Shown: positions 1 to 8,811, counted from the first letter of the stretch. The stretch: 64,000 bases of DNA from Fibrivirga algicola (GCF_011742925.1 NZ_WAEL01000012.1:1-64000); one strand, 5' to 3'. A program made the numbers and translations. Notes: a model not told the origin generated them from the sequence alone.

Positions 1-711
1 TTTGTAATCGTAGATGTACATGGTAAACCCTTTTTCAAGATGCTGCCGTATGAAGTTATTCACCACGGCAAACGATTTTCCTGACCCAGGCGTACCCATG
101 ACCAACGTTGCCCGAAACGGATTAACCACGTTTACCCATCCCTTCCGAAGCTTCTTCTTCACATGGTATTCTGTTGGAATATTGACCGAGTATTCGTTCT
201 GTTTCAACTCTGCCTCCTGCTCGAATGACTCGTTTTCGTCATTGAACGCATCTTCTCCAATCTGCACACCCAGAATCTGATTTGCGTAACTGCCCGCCTT
301 GATCAGCAGCAAATAGCCGATCAGCGTTGTTACTAAGTAGGCTCCGTTACGGGTTTCAGCCGACAGCCACGCCACCCGAAGAAGTTTTCCATTTAACAAT
401 AATAATGCCCCGCCAATAACACCGGCCCAGGCAACATGTGTCCAGCTTACGTTTAGCTGCTTACGCGTTTTGTTACCAAACGTCCATATCCCAAGTAGCA
501 ACAAGGCGGCTAGCTTGGAATAGATGGGATGAGAAAAAAGGTGAGTTGCCCGGTCTATACTTAGGATGAACCGGTCTAGCAGGGCAAAGCTGAACCCTAT
601 CGATTGTATCGTGTCGTAGCAGAAGAAGTATAGATGAAACCCAATCAGAGCTAGCGACATAAAAAGGAGCATATTCAGTATACCCCTATACTCTTTGTCC
701 TGCGTTCCCAT
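1..711 (-). CDS. Conjugation coupling ATPase (VirD4/TraG-MobC type), N-terminal part
   Basis: This is the first 237 codons of a type IV coupling protein that would feed the relaxase-DNA complex to the transfer channel; the rest lies left of the window. Reading from the ATG at 711, several hydrophobic membrane segments come first, including YFFCYDTIQSIG, which resembles the YWFCY region of Bacteroidota MobC-type proteins. A linker follows, then a Walker A motif (MGTPGSGKS) and FTMYIYDYK at the window edge. The frame is open to base 1. It lies downstream of the relaxase gene on the same strand, as usual for mob blocks. The family call is strong from the Walker A context and membrane segments; the exact subfamily is inference. 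Confidence 0.88.
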   Translation of the reverse strand, partial: MGTQDKEYRGILNMLLFMSLALIGFHLYFFCYDTIQSIGFSFALLDRFILSIDRATHLFSHPIYSKLAALLLLGIWTFGNKTRKQLNVSWTHVAWAGVIGGALLLLNGKLLRVAWLSAETRNGAYLVTTLIGYLLLIKAGSYANQILGVQIGEDAFNDENESFEQEAELKQNEYSVNIPTEYHVKKKLRKGWVNVVNPFRATLVMGTPGSGKSFAVVNNFIRQHLEKGFTMYIYDYK

Positions 712-866
712 TTGACGTTGACGTAGCGATGACTATTGAACAAACTTGTTTCTATCGCTAATATATGGTATATATTATTTTCGTCAACACTATGTCTCCT
801 AGTGCGCACCCAAGCTCCGAAAGGCAATCGACTAATCCCAACCCATATATATAATATATTATTTGT

Positions 867-2195
867 TTAGTAACGGCGCCACTTTCGCAACTGATTTTTT
901 TTCTGTTTTTTATTCACTCGGCCTGGAACATGCTCCTCTCCTGCTGGTTTTTCTGGTAGCCCTCCAGTCTGATCCGGTACTACTGAGCCTTTCGTTTGCT
1001 TCTCGGTTTTCTCATCAACCACCTTGTTATAACTTTGGACGATCGTTGATTCCGTGTACCTTGTCGCTTCTCGTTTATATGCCCCTGTTTCTCTCGTATC
1101 AACTAGTTTTTGTTTTTGAACGGCAGCATCATGAGAACTTTGGATTACTGGTTTCGACTTTTCAACAGGTTTCCGTTCCCTCTTTTCTGAGAAGCCTTTC
1201 ACTAGCACTTCCCTGCTGAAGGGCTTTTCTAATTCAGCTTCGTGTATAACGGCTCTGGTCTGTTTGCTTATGTAGAGGTAAGCTCCATTTGCTTCTCGTG
1301 TTTCGATGCCGAGTTGGCGTAACGTCTGTTTAAACTCGGTTTCTGTCAAGCTTCGGTAAAGGGCTAATCGCTTTTCAATCAGGCTTTCTAATGCATTGCA
1401 CTCTTTTTTGTGTTGATTTTCCCGATTTGAGAATAGCTCTGTTAAATTGGCATGTGTTGGCCGGCTTGGCAGACTACTTGCTTTGATTGGTCGATTATCA
1501 GCCCCCCCAGGATTAACATGTTGGTAAGTGATCCCTGTTTGGCTACGCCCAGCTTTCGTATTCATTACAATCCCTTCGCAACTCAAGTATTGCTTGAGGC
1601 TGTTCACTGATCCAAATGAGTACGTCTCCAATGTCCTTTTTACCTTATCGTCAACTGTCAGCCTGGTAGACTGCTGTTCAATACCTAACTCCTCCCCTAC
1701 CCTACCTGGCACTTTCGTCGGTAATGGGCGTTCGGCTTGCACCAAACCGTATTTTGTTTCGAGTCGACGACGTACTCTTTGCAACCGGTTCTTGATGAAT
1801 TTATCCGTGATTTTACGCCCTTCTGCATCCACCGCAACGCTCACCACGTGAATATGCGGGTGTTTCGTATCATGATGCTGGTACATCAGGTAAGGCTGTT
1901 TACCAAAGCCTATTTCCCTCATTACCTCACCCCCTATGGTTTGCAGCTGATCGACTCCTACCACTTCTTTGGGATGAAAAGCAACTGCTAAATGCACCGA
2001 TGGTTTTTGGATGCCAGGATTGAGACGGGCATACTGTTCGAGTAGTTGAAGCCTGAACCGCGCATATTTTTGGGCTTTCTCATTATCGGGGTAGTTGGCA
2101 ATTTGGATACGCTCGGCCTCTCCCTGCTCCACTTTCTGCTCATTGTACCGTAAGGCTCCAGCTACATCTTTTCCAGTCAAGATTCGTATAACCAT
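867..2195 (-). CDS. mobB: Relaxase/mobilization nuclease (MOBP-like, MobB type)
   Basis: A 442-residue relaxase expected to nick oriT and pilot the transferred strand. The N-terminal catalytic domain has the three-histidine metal motif in YQHHDTKHPHIHVVSV (about residues 105-120) and an early tyrosine in ALRYNEQKV (about residue 18), the probable nicking tyrosine. The C-terminal 200 residues are charged and low in complexity, as in many Bacteroidota relaxases. Its start overlaps the end of the preceding small mob gene by 19 bases, which implies co-transcription and coupling. The ATG at 2195 gives MVIRILTGKD, typical of the family. Family assignment is firm; the MOBP class is from memory. Confidence 0.9.
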   Translation of the reverse strand: MVIRILTGKDVAGALRYNEQKVEQGEAERIQIANYPDNEKAQKYARFRLQLLEQYARLNPGIQKPSVHLAVAFHPKEVVGVDQLQTIGGEVMREIGFGKQPYLMYQHHDTKHPHIHVVSVAVDAEGRKITDKFIKNRLQRVRRRLETKYGLVQAERPLPTKVPGRVGEELGIEQQSTRLTVDDKVKRTLETYSFGSVNSLKQYLSCEGIVMNTKAGRSQTGITYQHVNPGGADNRPIKASSLPSRPTHANLTELFSNRENQHKKECNALESLIEKRLALYRSLTETEFKQTLRQLGIETREANGAYLYISKQTRAVIHEAELEKPFSREVLVKGFSEKRERKPVEKSKPVIQSSHDAAVQKQKLVDTRETGAYKREATRYTESTIVQSYNKVVDEKTEKQTKGSVVPDQTGGLPEKPAGEEHVPGRVNKKQKKNQLRKWRRY

Positions 2196-2581
2196 GTTGT
2201 GATCTGTTCAATGGTTTTCTGAATCCTAAGGAGCTCTTCGTTTAGCTTATTGACAACAGTTGGCTGAGCTTCCTCCTTCTGCTCTTCTTCGATTATCTCA
2301 TAGATACGTTGCAATTGGCGTCCCCTTTCCTGCAAATTGATGATGATTGTCAGTAGCAATTCATCTGGTTTCGGCCCCCTGCTTTGCTTGTCTGATAACA
2401 ATATTTCCTTGAGAAAGTGAGCGAACGCGATCTTACTGCCCGCCTTCCGTTGCACGTATTTTGCCTGTATTACACTATTCTCAACGGGAGTTACCCAGCA
2501 ATTAAGTTTGATGGTCGATCTTTCTGAATCGATTTTAGGAGGTCTGCCCCCGCTACGTTGGCCTATTTTTCTATTTTCCAC
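2177..2581 (-). CDS. Relaxosome accessory DNA-binding protein (MobA/MobC-like)
   Basis: A 134-residue protein with a basic N-terminus (KIGQRSGGRPPKIDSERS) followed by a helix-rich region and a glutamate-rich C-terminus, the usual layout of small mobilization proteins that bind oriT with a ribbon-helix-helix fold and recruit the relaxase. It starts with GTG at 2581. It is the first gene of the mob operon and overlaps the relaxase gene. A 15-bp palindrome sits nine bases upstream of the GTG, so autoregulation is plausible. Function is inferred from position and composition. Confidence 0.72.
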   Translation of the reverse strand: MENRKIGQRSGGRPPKIDSERSTIKLNCWVTPVENSVIQAKYVQRKAGSKIAFAHFLKEILLSDKQSRGPKPDELLLTIIINLQERGRQLQRIYEIIEEEQKEEAQPTVVNKLNEELLRIQKTIEQITTWLYES

Positions 2582-2589
2582 CTGTGCGT

Positions 2590-2604
2590 TGTACGCTGCG
2601 TACA
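2590..2604. promoter_or_regulatory. 15-bp palindrome at the mob operon start
   Basis: TGTACGC-T-GCGTACA is a perfect inverted repeat of 7 bp with one central base, ending nine bases before the GTG start of the small mob gene. Its place suits an operator for the mob protein itself or a transfer regulator. Confidence 0.55.
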
Positions 2605-2625
2605 GTTGATTTTCAACTTATTTTC

Positions 2626-2647
2626 CATTCTCTTCTAAGTGAGAATG
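2626..2647. repeat. Inverted repeat, possible oriT arm
   Basis: CATTCTC and GAGAATG are 7-bp perfect arms around an 8-base loop, 45 bases upstream of the mob operon start. Inverted repeats beside the nick site are common in relaxase targets. The assignment rests on position only. Confidence 0.35.
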
Positions 2648-2913
2648 AAAGCAGGGCAGTTTCGCGGGTAGCAAAACACATCTTGCAAATACGTCCTAGT
2701 GAGGTGGTGTGTATTCAGATGGCCAGTACAAATATGCTTATGGTCTATCTCTTATCAAAGTGACCTTGTTGTGCTTAACGGTGCATGTCTTTTAAGATTG
2801 AATCGACTTACCTTTTCCTTTCTTATCTTATCCTGTTCCAAGAGACGTAGCACATTTCAAGCAAAATAGAGTCCAACTAGCTAGTAGTCAGAACAATGAA
2901 CTCAAACTTTATA

Positions 2914-3050
2914 ACAATATGGCATTGTTATAATACTATACATTCAATCCTTTACCTAACTATCTAATGTTATCATAAATTCACAATGTAGCATTATAAG
3001 TTTATGATAACATTAGATTATGCATAGAGCACAATGCGGCAGTGTAATAA
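2914..3050 (+). repeat. Three related ACAAT..GCA repeats upstream of the ParA-like gene
   Basis: Copies start at 2914 (ACAATATGGCATTGTTATAA), 2983 (ACAATGTAGCATTATAAG) and 3031 (ACAATGCGGCAGTGTAATAA). They share ACAAT, then GCA three bases later, then an A/T tail. The first is itself a near-palindrome (2910-2932). They lie 230-365 bases before the ParA-like gene, which is followed by a DUF3408 partner. They could be centromere-like or operator sites for that pair. The repeats are seen directly; the role is inference. Confidence 0.5.
2962..3018. repeat. 18-bp perfect inverted repeat
   Basis: Arms at 2962-2979 and 3001-3018 (core TAATGTTATCATAAA and its complement) pair perfectly over 18 bp around a 21-base loop that contains the second ACAAT..GCA repeat. 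It could be a cruciform, a terminator in AT-rich DNA, or a dimeric binding site. Confidence 0.55.
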
Positions 3051-3278
3051 TATGTCTTTATTATTTTATAGTTTTATTATTGTTTTACATTACAATATTA
3101 TATTTTTACATAAATAAAATAATATCTTAAATAGTATATAAATTAGTCTTTTATTGTCTTAGTATTTTTTGTACTTATTAACTATTAATTGTATTTAATA
3201 AAGAACTTAACTAATAAGTACATAGGTATTTATATATTTCTCTTAAAATTGCACTAAATCATACAAAGCGCTTCCAAG

Positions 3279-3989
3279 ATGGCAAAACTGATTTCCGTAT
3301 GTACCCAGAAGGGGGGTGTCGGTAAAACGACACTGACTATGCTGTTGGCCACCTACTACCATACTACCGTAGGGAAACCGGTAACGGTAATTGATGCTGA
3401 CTTCCCTCAACACTCTTTTGATGCAACGCGCCGATCTGAATTGGCAAGCATCCAGAACGACGAGGAGATACAAAGTCTATATGTGACACTGTACCCGGAG
3501 ATGAACCGTGAGTTGTATAAGGTCTACAAGGGTTCACTCGAAGAGTTGGCTATGTTCCTGACCGACCTTAAGGGTAGGGGGGAAGATGAACTGGTCTTCA
3601 TCGATATGCCTGGTACCATGAACGTCAAAGGCTTTGATCGGGTAGCATCGCAGTTGGATTACGTGATACTACCAATGGAAGCAGACAAAATGAGCTTCAC
3701 GGCCGGACTGCAGACGTTAGACCTCTTCGACCTTTTTCGGGAAGCTAAGGGAGCCGACTACCAACTGTTTATGCTCTGGAACAAGTACAAGAAATCGGAA
3801 AATCCGAGCTTGATGCAGGGAATAGAAAACATTGTGCGGGAACGAGGGAATGTGAAGATACTTGAACACCGGGTAAGTGACTCAGTAACCTGGAAACGGG
3901 AACGTTCCACGCTGTTTCCGAGCGACAAGGTTAAAAACCTGGTTGGAGAATTAAATCAGTTACTTAATATCACTCAACCAGTAGGATAA
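3279..3989 (+). CDS. traA: ParA-family ATPase of conjugative element (TraA-like)
   Basis: A 236-residue MinD/ParA-type ATPase. Its deviant Walker A motif is CTQKGGVGKTTL (residues 8-19), and VFIDMPG near residue 110 is the Walker B region. Similar proteins open the tra operon of Bacteroides conjugative transposons and may act in element maintenance or in placing the transfer machine. It is the first gene of a plus-strand operon and is followed three bases later by a DUF3408 protein. The ATG at 3279 gives MAKLISVCTQKGG, the normal start for the family. Confidence 0.88.
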   Translation: MAKLISVCTQKGGVGKTTLTMLLATYYHTTVGKPVTVIDADFPQHSFDATRRSELASIQNDEEIQSLYVTLYPEMNRELYKVYKGSLEELAMFLTDLKGRGEDELVFIDMPGTMNVKGFDRVASQLDYVILPMEADKMSFTAGLQTLDLFDLFREAKGADYQLFMLWNKYKKSENPSLMQGIENIVRERGNVKILEHRVSDSVTWKRERSTLFPSDKVKNLVGELNQLLNITQPVG

Positions 3990-3992
3990 GCC

Positions 3993-4544
3993 ATGGCTAA
4001 AAACAAGAAAACCTTAGACGACGCATCCCTTCGGGCGATGGCTAACCTGGCAACGGCTTCATCTGACCTCAGCAAGCTACAGGAGAATTACGGGTGGAAT
4101 GCGGATGAAACCGCGCCAGTCGAACAGCAACCGAAAGTGACTGCAATGGAGGTGTCAGCACCATCAGAACAACCATTAGCAAATGAACCAGTTGATGAAT
4201 CACCGGTTGTGCCAACAGTGGAGGAGGCAATCCAATCACAAACTGAGGTTTCAAGCAAAGTATCAAAGGAGCCCGCAACGTCAGGTAAAAAGGTGGATAA
4301 ATACACAAACACGTACTTACAACCTATTAAAGGGTTTGAAAGGCCCACAAAGGTGGCTTACATATCAAAACGCTCACATTCATATATCGCATTTTTACAG
4401 CGATACGCTGACCTGACAGGCAGCAAGGTATCAATGCAGGAAATCATGGAGAATATATTCCGACAGCACTTCAGCGACAATAAGGCTGAAATCGAGATGA
4501 TGAGGACAACAGTACAACAAAAGGAAGCCGAACTACACGAATGA
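3993..4544 (+). CDS. DUF3408 protein, partner of the ParA-like ATPase
   Basis: A 183-residue protein with an acidic, disordered N-terminal half (about residues 20-100) and a C-terminal domain (about 105-165) with KVAYISKRSHSYI and KVSMQEIMENIFRQHF. This matches the DUF3408 pattern, thought to be ribbon-helix-helix-like. The pairing with a ParA ATPase suggests a ParB-like DNA-binding role, possibly at the upstream repeats. The stop overlaps the next start by four bases (ATGA). Confidence 0.75.
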   Translation: MAKNKKTLDDASLRAMANLATASSDLSKLQENYGWNADETAPVEQQPKVTAMEVSAPSEQPLANEPVDESPVVPTVEEAIQSQTEVSSKVSKEPATSGKKVDKYTNTYLQPIKGFERPTKVAYISKRSHSYIAFLQRYADLTGSKVSMQEIMENIFRQHFSDNKAEIEMMRTTVQQKEAELHE

Positions 4545-5218
4545 TAACACTATGGATCAGTGCATCCCTGCTAGCTCTGACGGGCTGGCAGGGCTACCGG
4601 TTAGGAAAAGAGTATGGATGGTGGGGGAGGAGCACAACCCTATCTAAAAAGGGGGAAGTGGCTGAAATACCTTCATCAGAAAACACCATATCAGCTGAGA
4701 ATGGCTTGGGCCGTTCAAGAACCAACTTTGGGAAGTTACTGGGTGGATTTACAACAACAAACCAACAAGCCCTTGAAACTGATGATAGCAGCATCGATGA
4801 AGAGACGGAGGGACCAATTATTGAGCCAGCCACAACCCTGATGCCGAAAGATGGACCTATGAACGAAACGGAGTTTCCAGCCGAAACGGATCAGATACCC
4901 GAAACGTGCAGCTGGATGGATGAGGAATCTATTTCATTGGTCGACTTTGAAAACGATGATGAATCAAAAAGTGAACAGCCACTTGTGCCGCTGAACGAAT
5001 ATGTAAAGCGAGTACGTACAGTTCAACGAAAAATGACGCAACTGAACAAAAGACGCAACGCAGATACAAGCTTTGTAAAACAAGAACTAGGGCTATTGAT
5101 CAATACGTATCAGCTTGAGAATGACCAGGCATTAGATTGGCTTTTCAAACAGCATGAGCAAACGTCTAAACCTGATTATGGCTCGCTCTTCGATCGGATT
5201 GAAAGCTTAACAGCCTAA
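4541..5218 (+). CDS. Unknown membrane-anchored tra operon protein
   Basis: A 225-residue protein with one N-terminal hydrophobic segment (about residues 2-20), a long acidic linker rich in Glu, Asp and Ser (about 45-150), and a basic helical C-terminus (VKRVRTVQRKMTQLNKRRN). It starts in an ATGA overlap with the DUF3408 gene. In Bacteroides elements poorly conserved TraB/TraD proteins sit here. I recognise no domain. Confidence 0.65.
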   Translation: MITLWISASLLALTGWQGYRLGKEYGWWGRSTTLSKKGEVAEIPSSENTISAENGLGRSRTNFGKLLGGFTTTNQQALETDDSSIDEETEGPIIEPATTLMPKDGPMNETEFPAETDQIPETCSWMDEESISLVDFENDDESKSEQPLVPLNEYVKRVRTVQRKMTQLNKRRNADTSFVKQELGLLINTYQLENDQALDWLFKQHEQTSKPDYGSLFDRIESLTA

Positions 5219-5284
5219 AAAAATTTTGCCCCAATTAAAATACTATATATATTAGCGCCGTATTTTCAATATGTATAATATATA
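5219..5284 (+). promoter_or_regulatory. Probable internal promoter before the DUF4134 genes
   Basis: A 66-base AT-rich gap, the largest in the early tra operon, contains TTTTGCCCC followed about 20 bases later by TACTATATATATTAG, similar in layout to Bacteroidota -33 (TTTG) and -7 (TA-rich) elements. The match to the TAnnTTTG consensus is imperfect. Confidence 0.35.
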
Positions 5285-5581
5285 ATGAAGGCAATTTTGT
5301 TCAATTTAGGCATTGTAGGGATGCTTCTACTAAGTCAACAGATGCTTGCCCAAGATGAATTAAAACAGGCAGTTGAGGGTGCAACGACGCAAATAACGAA
5401 CGCTAGAGCGGGAGCGATCCGACTTGGACAAGCAGCTGCAGCGATAGTGGGAATTGTGGGGGCCATTGCGGTATACAGTAAATGGTCAAACGGAGAGAGT
5501 GACGTACGGAAGGCCAGTGCTTCATGGTTGGGTGGCTTGCTGTTCATAGCCATCGCCTTTATGATTCTAGAGTCCATTTAA
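5285..5581 (+). CDS. traE: Conjugal transfer protein TraE (DUF4134), copy 1
   Basis: A 98-residue DUF4134 membrane protein, thought to be VirB2/VirB3-like in the conjugation channel or pilus. It has a signal-like N-terminus ending near QQMLAQ, a hydrophobic segment AAAIVGIVGAIAVY, the loop SKWSNGESDVRKASASW, and a second hydrophobic segment at the C-terminus. A second DUF4134 gene follows 19 bases later, with a nearly identical central block. Confidence 0.88.
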   Translation: MKAILFNLGIVGMLLLSQQMLAQDELKQAVEGATTQITNARAGAIRLGQAAAAIVGIVGAIAVYSKWSNGESDVRKASASWLGGLLFIAIAFMILESI

Positions 5582-5600
5582 CTGTAAAAACAACTCAACA

Positions 5601-5936
5601 ATGCAAAATCGCTTTAACCAATCGAAGGGTACTAGCGCGGCCCAACTTATCGCGTTAATTGTGGCAGGCGTACTGGTGGCACATATTGCCCCGGCGCAAG
5701 GATTAAGTACTCAAGGGTTGAGCACGGCGGCAACACAGGTCAGAGGAGCGTTCACGATCGTAACGAATTTGATGTACGCCGTTTGTGCCATCATAGGCAT
5801 TGTTGGTGCCATTTCAGTCTATAGCAAGTGGTCAAACGGAGATCCTGATACCCGGAAAGCAGCAGCCTCCTGGTTTGGCGCGCTCATTTTTGCGGGATTG
5901 GTCGTAGTGACACTGTCGGCCGTATTCGGAGCTTAA
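5601..5936 (+). CDS. traE: Conjugal transfer protein TraE (DUF4134), copy 2
   Basis: A 111-residue DUF4134 protein with the same order as copy 1: hydrophobic N-terminus ending around IAPAQG, membrane segment AVCAIIGIVGAISVY, loop SKWSNGDPDTRKAAASW, C-terminal membrane segment. The loop is close to copy 1 but the N-terminal thirds differ, so this is an old duplication with divided roles rather than a fresh one. Confidence 0.88.
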   Translation: MQNRFNQSKGTSAAQLIALIVAGVLVAHIAPAQGLSTQGLSTAATQVRGAFTIVTNLMYAVCAIIGIVGAISVYSKWSNGDPDTRKAAASWFGALIFAGLVVVTLSAVFGA

Positions 5937-5937
5937 T

Positions 5938-6264
5938 ATGTTTCGAGTTAATAAAGGAGTGGATAGGCCACCTCAGGTACTCGGCATCAGAGGAATGAAT
6001 TTCCTGATGGTCTTGGGAGGAGCAGCTGTTGGACTGCTGGTTGTAAGTACGTTCATTATGATCGTAACTGGCTGGTCAGGATTGATCTGTTATGGTACGT
6101 ACCTGGTTGGGCTGATTGTACTCTACGGACAACTGGTACGGATTTCCCGGGTGCATGGGGAACGGGGAATGGCCCGAACACAGGGACGGGGCAGACAGCC
6201 TAAATTGATCATGGTTAGAAGTTCGGGGGTATATAAACAACTGAGGCATGAACCTAAAAAGTAA
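5938..6264 (+). CDS. traF: Conjugal transfer protein TraF (DUF4133)
   Basis: A 108-residue DUF4133 protein with two membrane segments (about residues 24-45 and 48-65) and a basic C-terminus. NKGVDRPPQVLGIRGMN at the start is characteristic. DUF4133 is thought to be VirB3-like and to work with the VirB4-type ATPase, whose start overlaps this gene by 17 bases. Confidence 0.88.
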   Translation: MFRVNKGVDRPPQVLGIRGMNFLMVLGGAAVGLLVVSTFIMIVTGWSGLICYGTYLVGLIVLYGQLVRISRVHGERGMARTQGRGRQPKLIMVRSSGVYKQLRHEPKK

Positions 6265-8785
6265 AGCTATTCATGACGTGTTTCCCCTAAGAGCCATTGA
6301 GCAGGATTGCCTCATATCGGTTCACGGGGATTTGACTGTTTGCTTCGCCGTTAGCTTACCAGAAATATTTACCCTGAATGCAAGTTTCGATGGGGTAGGG
6401 GAGGGGCGCGTTGAGCAGGGAGATTACATCACCCTGTGCAACGTATGGACAAAAGCGTTAGGTGTACTGCCAAGCTATACGATCCTGCACAAACAGGATT
6501 GGTTCGTGGAAGAAAACTATCAAACTTCAGGCGAAGGAGCAGGCACAACGCAACGCACATTCCTTGATCGGGCCAGTGATCGCCATTTCAATGAGCGTCC
6601 CTACCTCCACCACGAGTGCTACCTGTATTTAACCAAAACCCATCCAGAACGACGGGACGTGAGTGCGGTCAAAACATCGCTGGCGCGTGGTCGACTGGTA
6701 CCAAAGGAAGTAGGGAATAAGCACAAAGTTGAGGAGTTCTTTAACAGCGTTGAGCAGTTCACTTCGATTCTGGAAAGTAGCCGGTTAATTGGCCTGCGTC
6801 GGCTACGATCAGCCGAATTGGCCGGTACGAGCGAAAAAGCGGGCTTGTTAGAGCGATATATGAGTTTATCGCTCCGCGATGAGGTAGTAACGCTGGCGGA
6901 TTTAGAGATGGATGAGGAGTTACGGGTTGGGGGGAAGTATGCCAAATTCTACACAATCTCGGATATTGACGATCTGCCCGAGTGGGTACACACCAATAAC
7001 CGGGTTGAAGCACTCTCCACAGAAAGGTCGAATGTGTCGGTAAGCTATGCGGCTCCGATTTCGCTGATGCTTCCCTGTAATCACATTTACAACCAGTACA
7101 TCTTTATCGAGGATAAGCAGGCGGCATTCCCCAAATTAGAGCAACGGGCTACACAAATGAGGTCACTGGCCAACTTTGGGAAGGATAACGAAGTGAACGC
7201 CATGCTACTGAACCAGTATCTAAGCTATGCAGCTGAGACTGGTTTTACGCCGGTACGTTCTCATTTCAACATTCAGGTCTGGACCGAAGACAGAAGCCGT
7301 TTACCAGTACTGCGCAATCTGGTTTCTTCAGCCATCGCCAAGCTAGGCGTTCGGCCGCGTGAAAACACGAAGGACGCGTTGGGTCTATTCTGGGCAGGCA
7401 TACCCGGTAACGCGGCCGATCTGCCCAGTGAAGACAAATACTGGTCTTTTGTACCACAATCAGTGTGTCTGCTCAACCAGGAAACAAACTACTATGATTC
7501 AGTCTCCCACTACGGCGTGAAACTGGTTGAGCGAATGAGCGGAAAGCCGTTAGTGGTCGACTTATCCGATTACCCGATGAATAAAGGGTGGGTAACTAAC
7601 CGGAACAAGTTCATACTGGGTCCATCTGGCAGCGGCAAATCGTTCTTTACCAACCATGCACTGCGAAGTTTTCACGTTCAGGGTAGCCATGCCGTCATTG
7701 TTGATGTTGGCCACTCGTACCGCGGACTGTGCGATATGCTGGGTGGGCTGTATCTTACGTATTCAGAAGAAGAACCGATTAACTTCAATCCGTTCTTTAT
7801 CGAAAACCGCCTGCTCCCCGACGTCGAGAAGAAAGAAGCCATCAAAGTACTGCTGCAGACGCTCTGGAAACGAAGTGACGAGCGGCAAACGATGTCGGAA
7901 TACACTGCGCTTTCGGATGCCGTGACGCAGTATTTCGAAAGTTACCTGCCCAACAATCCGGATACCTTCCCCTGTTTCAACTCGTTCTACGAGTTTATGC
8001 AGTCAGATTTCCCCCGGTACCTGGACGAACACAAAGTACAAATCGGTTATTTCGATTATGATAACTTCATCTATGTACTACGGCCCTTTTACAGGGGTGG
8101 CGAATACGAGGAGTTACTCAATAGCCAGGCTAATCTGGATCTGCTGAACATACCCTTTATCGTATTTGAGCTGGACAACATCAAGGATCACCCTATCCTG
8201 TTTCCAGTGGTGACCATTATCATCATGGACACTTTCATTTCAAAAATGAGAAAGCTGAATGGGGTTCGGAAGATAATTCTCATTGAAGAGGCCTGGAAAG
8301 CCATCATGAAAGATGGGATGGCTGAATACATCAAATACCTCTACAAAACGGTACGTAAGTTTTTCGGGGAAGCCTGGATTGTCACGCAGGAAGTAGACGA
8401 CATCATTGGCAACAAGATCGTTAAAGACTCGATCATCAACAATGCCGACACCAAGATCCTGCTCGACCAGCGCAAGTACCGCAACAAGTTTTCCCACGTA
8501 AAGGATTTGCTGGCCCTGACAGATAAGGAGAAAGATCTTTGCCTGTCATTGAACAGGGACCTCGACCCAAAGCGAAAATACAAAGAGGTCTTTATCTCCT
8601 GGGGAGGACAAGAATCAAAAGTATATGGCGTCGAAGTATCGACCGAAGAGTATCTGGCCTATTCAACTGAGCAAACCGAAAAAATGCGGCTCGAAGAAAA
8701 GGTGGCATCCTACGGCGGTAATTACGACTTAGCCCTGCGCGACTACGCCGACGAAGTGAAGACCGGCACTCTCGTTAGTCGCTAA
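6248..8785 (+). CDS. traG: Conjugation system ATPase TraG (VirB4 family)
   Basis: An 845-residue VirB4-type ATPase that powers assembly and transfer in the type IV secretion machine. Walker A GPSGSGKSFF is near residue 458 and Walker B IILIEEAWK near residue 676; the N-terminal half is the VirB4 N-domain. The C-terminal motifs EAWIVTQEVDDI and LLDQRKYR are typical of Bacteroidota TraG. Length is normal. It overlaps traF and is followed by the TraI-like pair. Confidence 0.95.
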   Translation: MNLKSKAIHDVFPLRAIEQDCLISVHGDLTVCFAVSLPEIFTLNASFDGVGEGRVEQGDYITLCNVWTKALGVLPSYTILHKQDWFVEENYQTSGEGAGTTQRTFLDRASDRHFNERPYLHHECYLYLTKTHPERRDVSAVKTSLARGRLVPKEVGNKHKVEEFFNSVEQFTSILESSRLIGLRRLRSAELAGTSEKAGLLERYMSLSLRDEVVTLADLEMDEELRVGGKYAKFYTISDIDDLPEWVHTNNRVEALSTERSNVSVSYAAPISLMLPCNHIYNQYIFIEDKQAAFPKLEQRATQMRSLANFGKDNEVNAMLLNQYLSYAAETGFTPVRSHFNIQVWTEDRSRLPVLRNLVSSAIAKLGVRPRENTKDALGLFWAGIPGNAADLPSEDKYWSFVPQSVCLLNQETNYYDSVSHYGVKLVERMSGKPLVVDLSDYPMNKGWVTNRNKFILGPSGSGKSFFTNHALRSFHVQGSHAVIVDVGHSYRGLCDMLGGLYLTYSEEEPINFNPFFIENRLLPDVEKKEAIKVLLQTLWKRSDERQTMSEYTALSDAVTQYFESYLPNNPDTFPCFNSFYEFMQSDFPRYLDEHKVQIGYFDYDNFIYVLRPFYRGGEYEELLNSQANLDLLNIPFIVFELDNIKDHPILFPVVTIIIMDTFISKMRKLNGVRKIILIEEAWKAIMKDGMAEYIKYLYKTVRKFFGEAWIVTQEVDDIIGNKIVKDSIINNADTKILLDQRKYRNKFSHVKDLLALTDKEKDLCLSLNRDLDPKRKYKEVFISWGGQESKVYGVEVSTEEYLAYSTEQTEKMRLEEKVASYGGNYDLALRDYADEVKTGTLVSR

Positions 8786-8811
8786 ATCTGCGAATCTATT
8801 TCTATACCGAA

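Larger units (their letters stand above)
2582..3278. other. AT-rich divergent control region, probable oriT
   Basis: About 700 bases between the divergent mob and tra operons contain no convincing gene. The mob-proximal part is mixed in composition and carries short inverted repeats and a GC-richer patch around 2650-2690; the tra-proximal half is extremely AT-rich. In related elements oriT lies beside the first mob gene, so the nick site is expected in roughly 2605-2760. This is inference by position; no nic consensus was recognised with certainty. Confidence 0.5.

Noticed and set aside
863-1219. Plus-strand open frame of 118 codons
   Set aside because: It lies wholly opposite the well-supported relaxase gene, and its sequence has no protein-like pattern.
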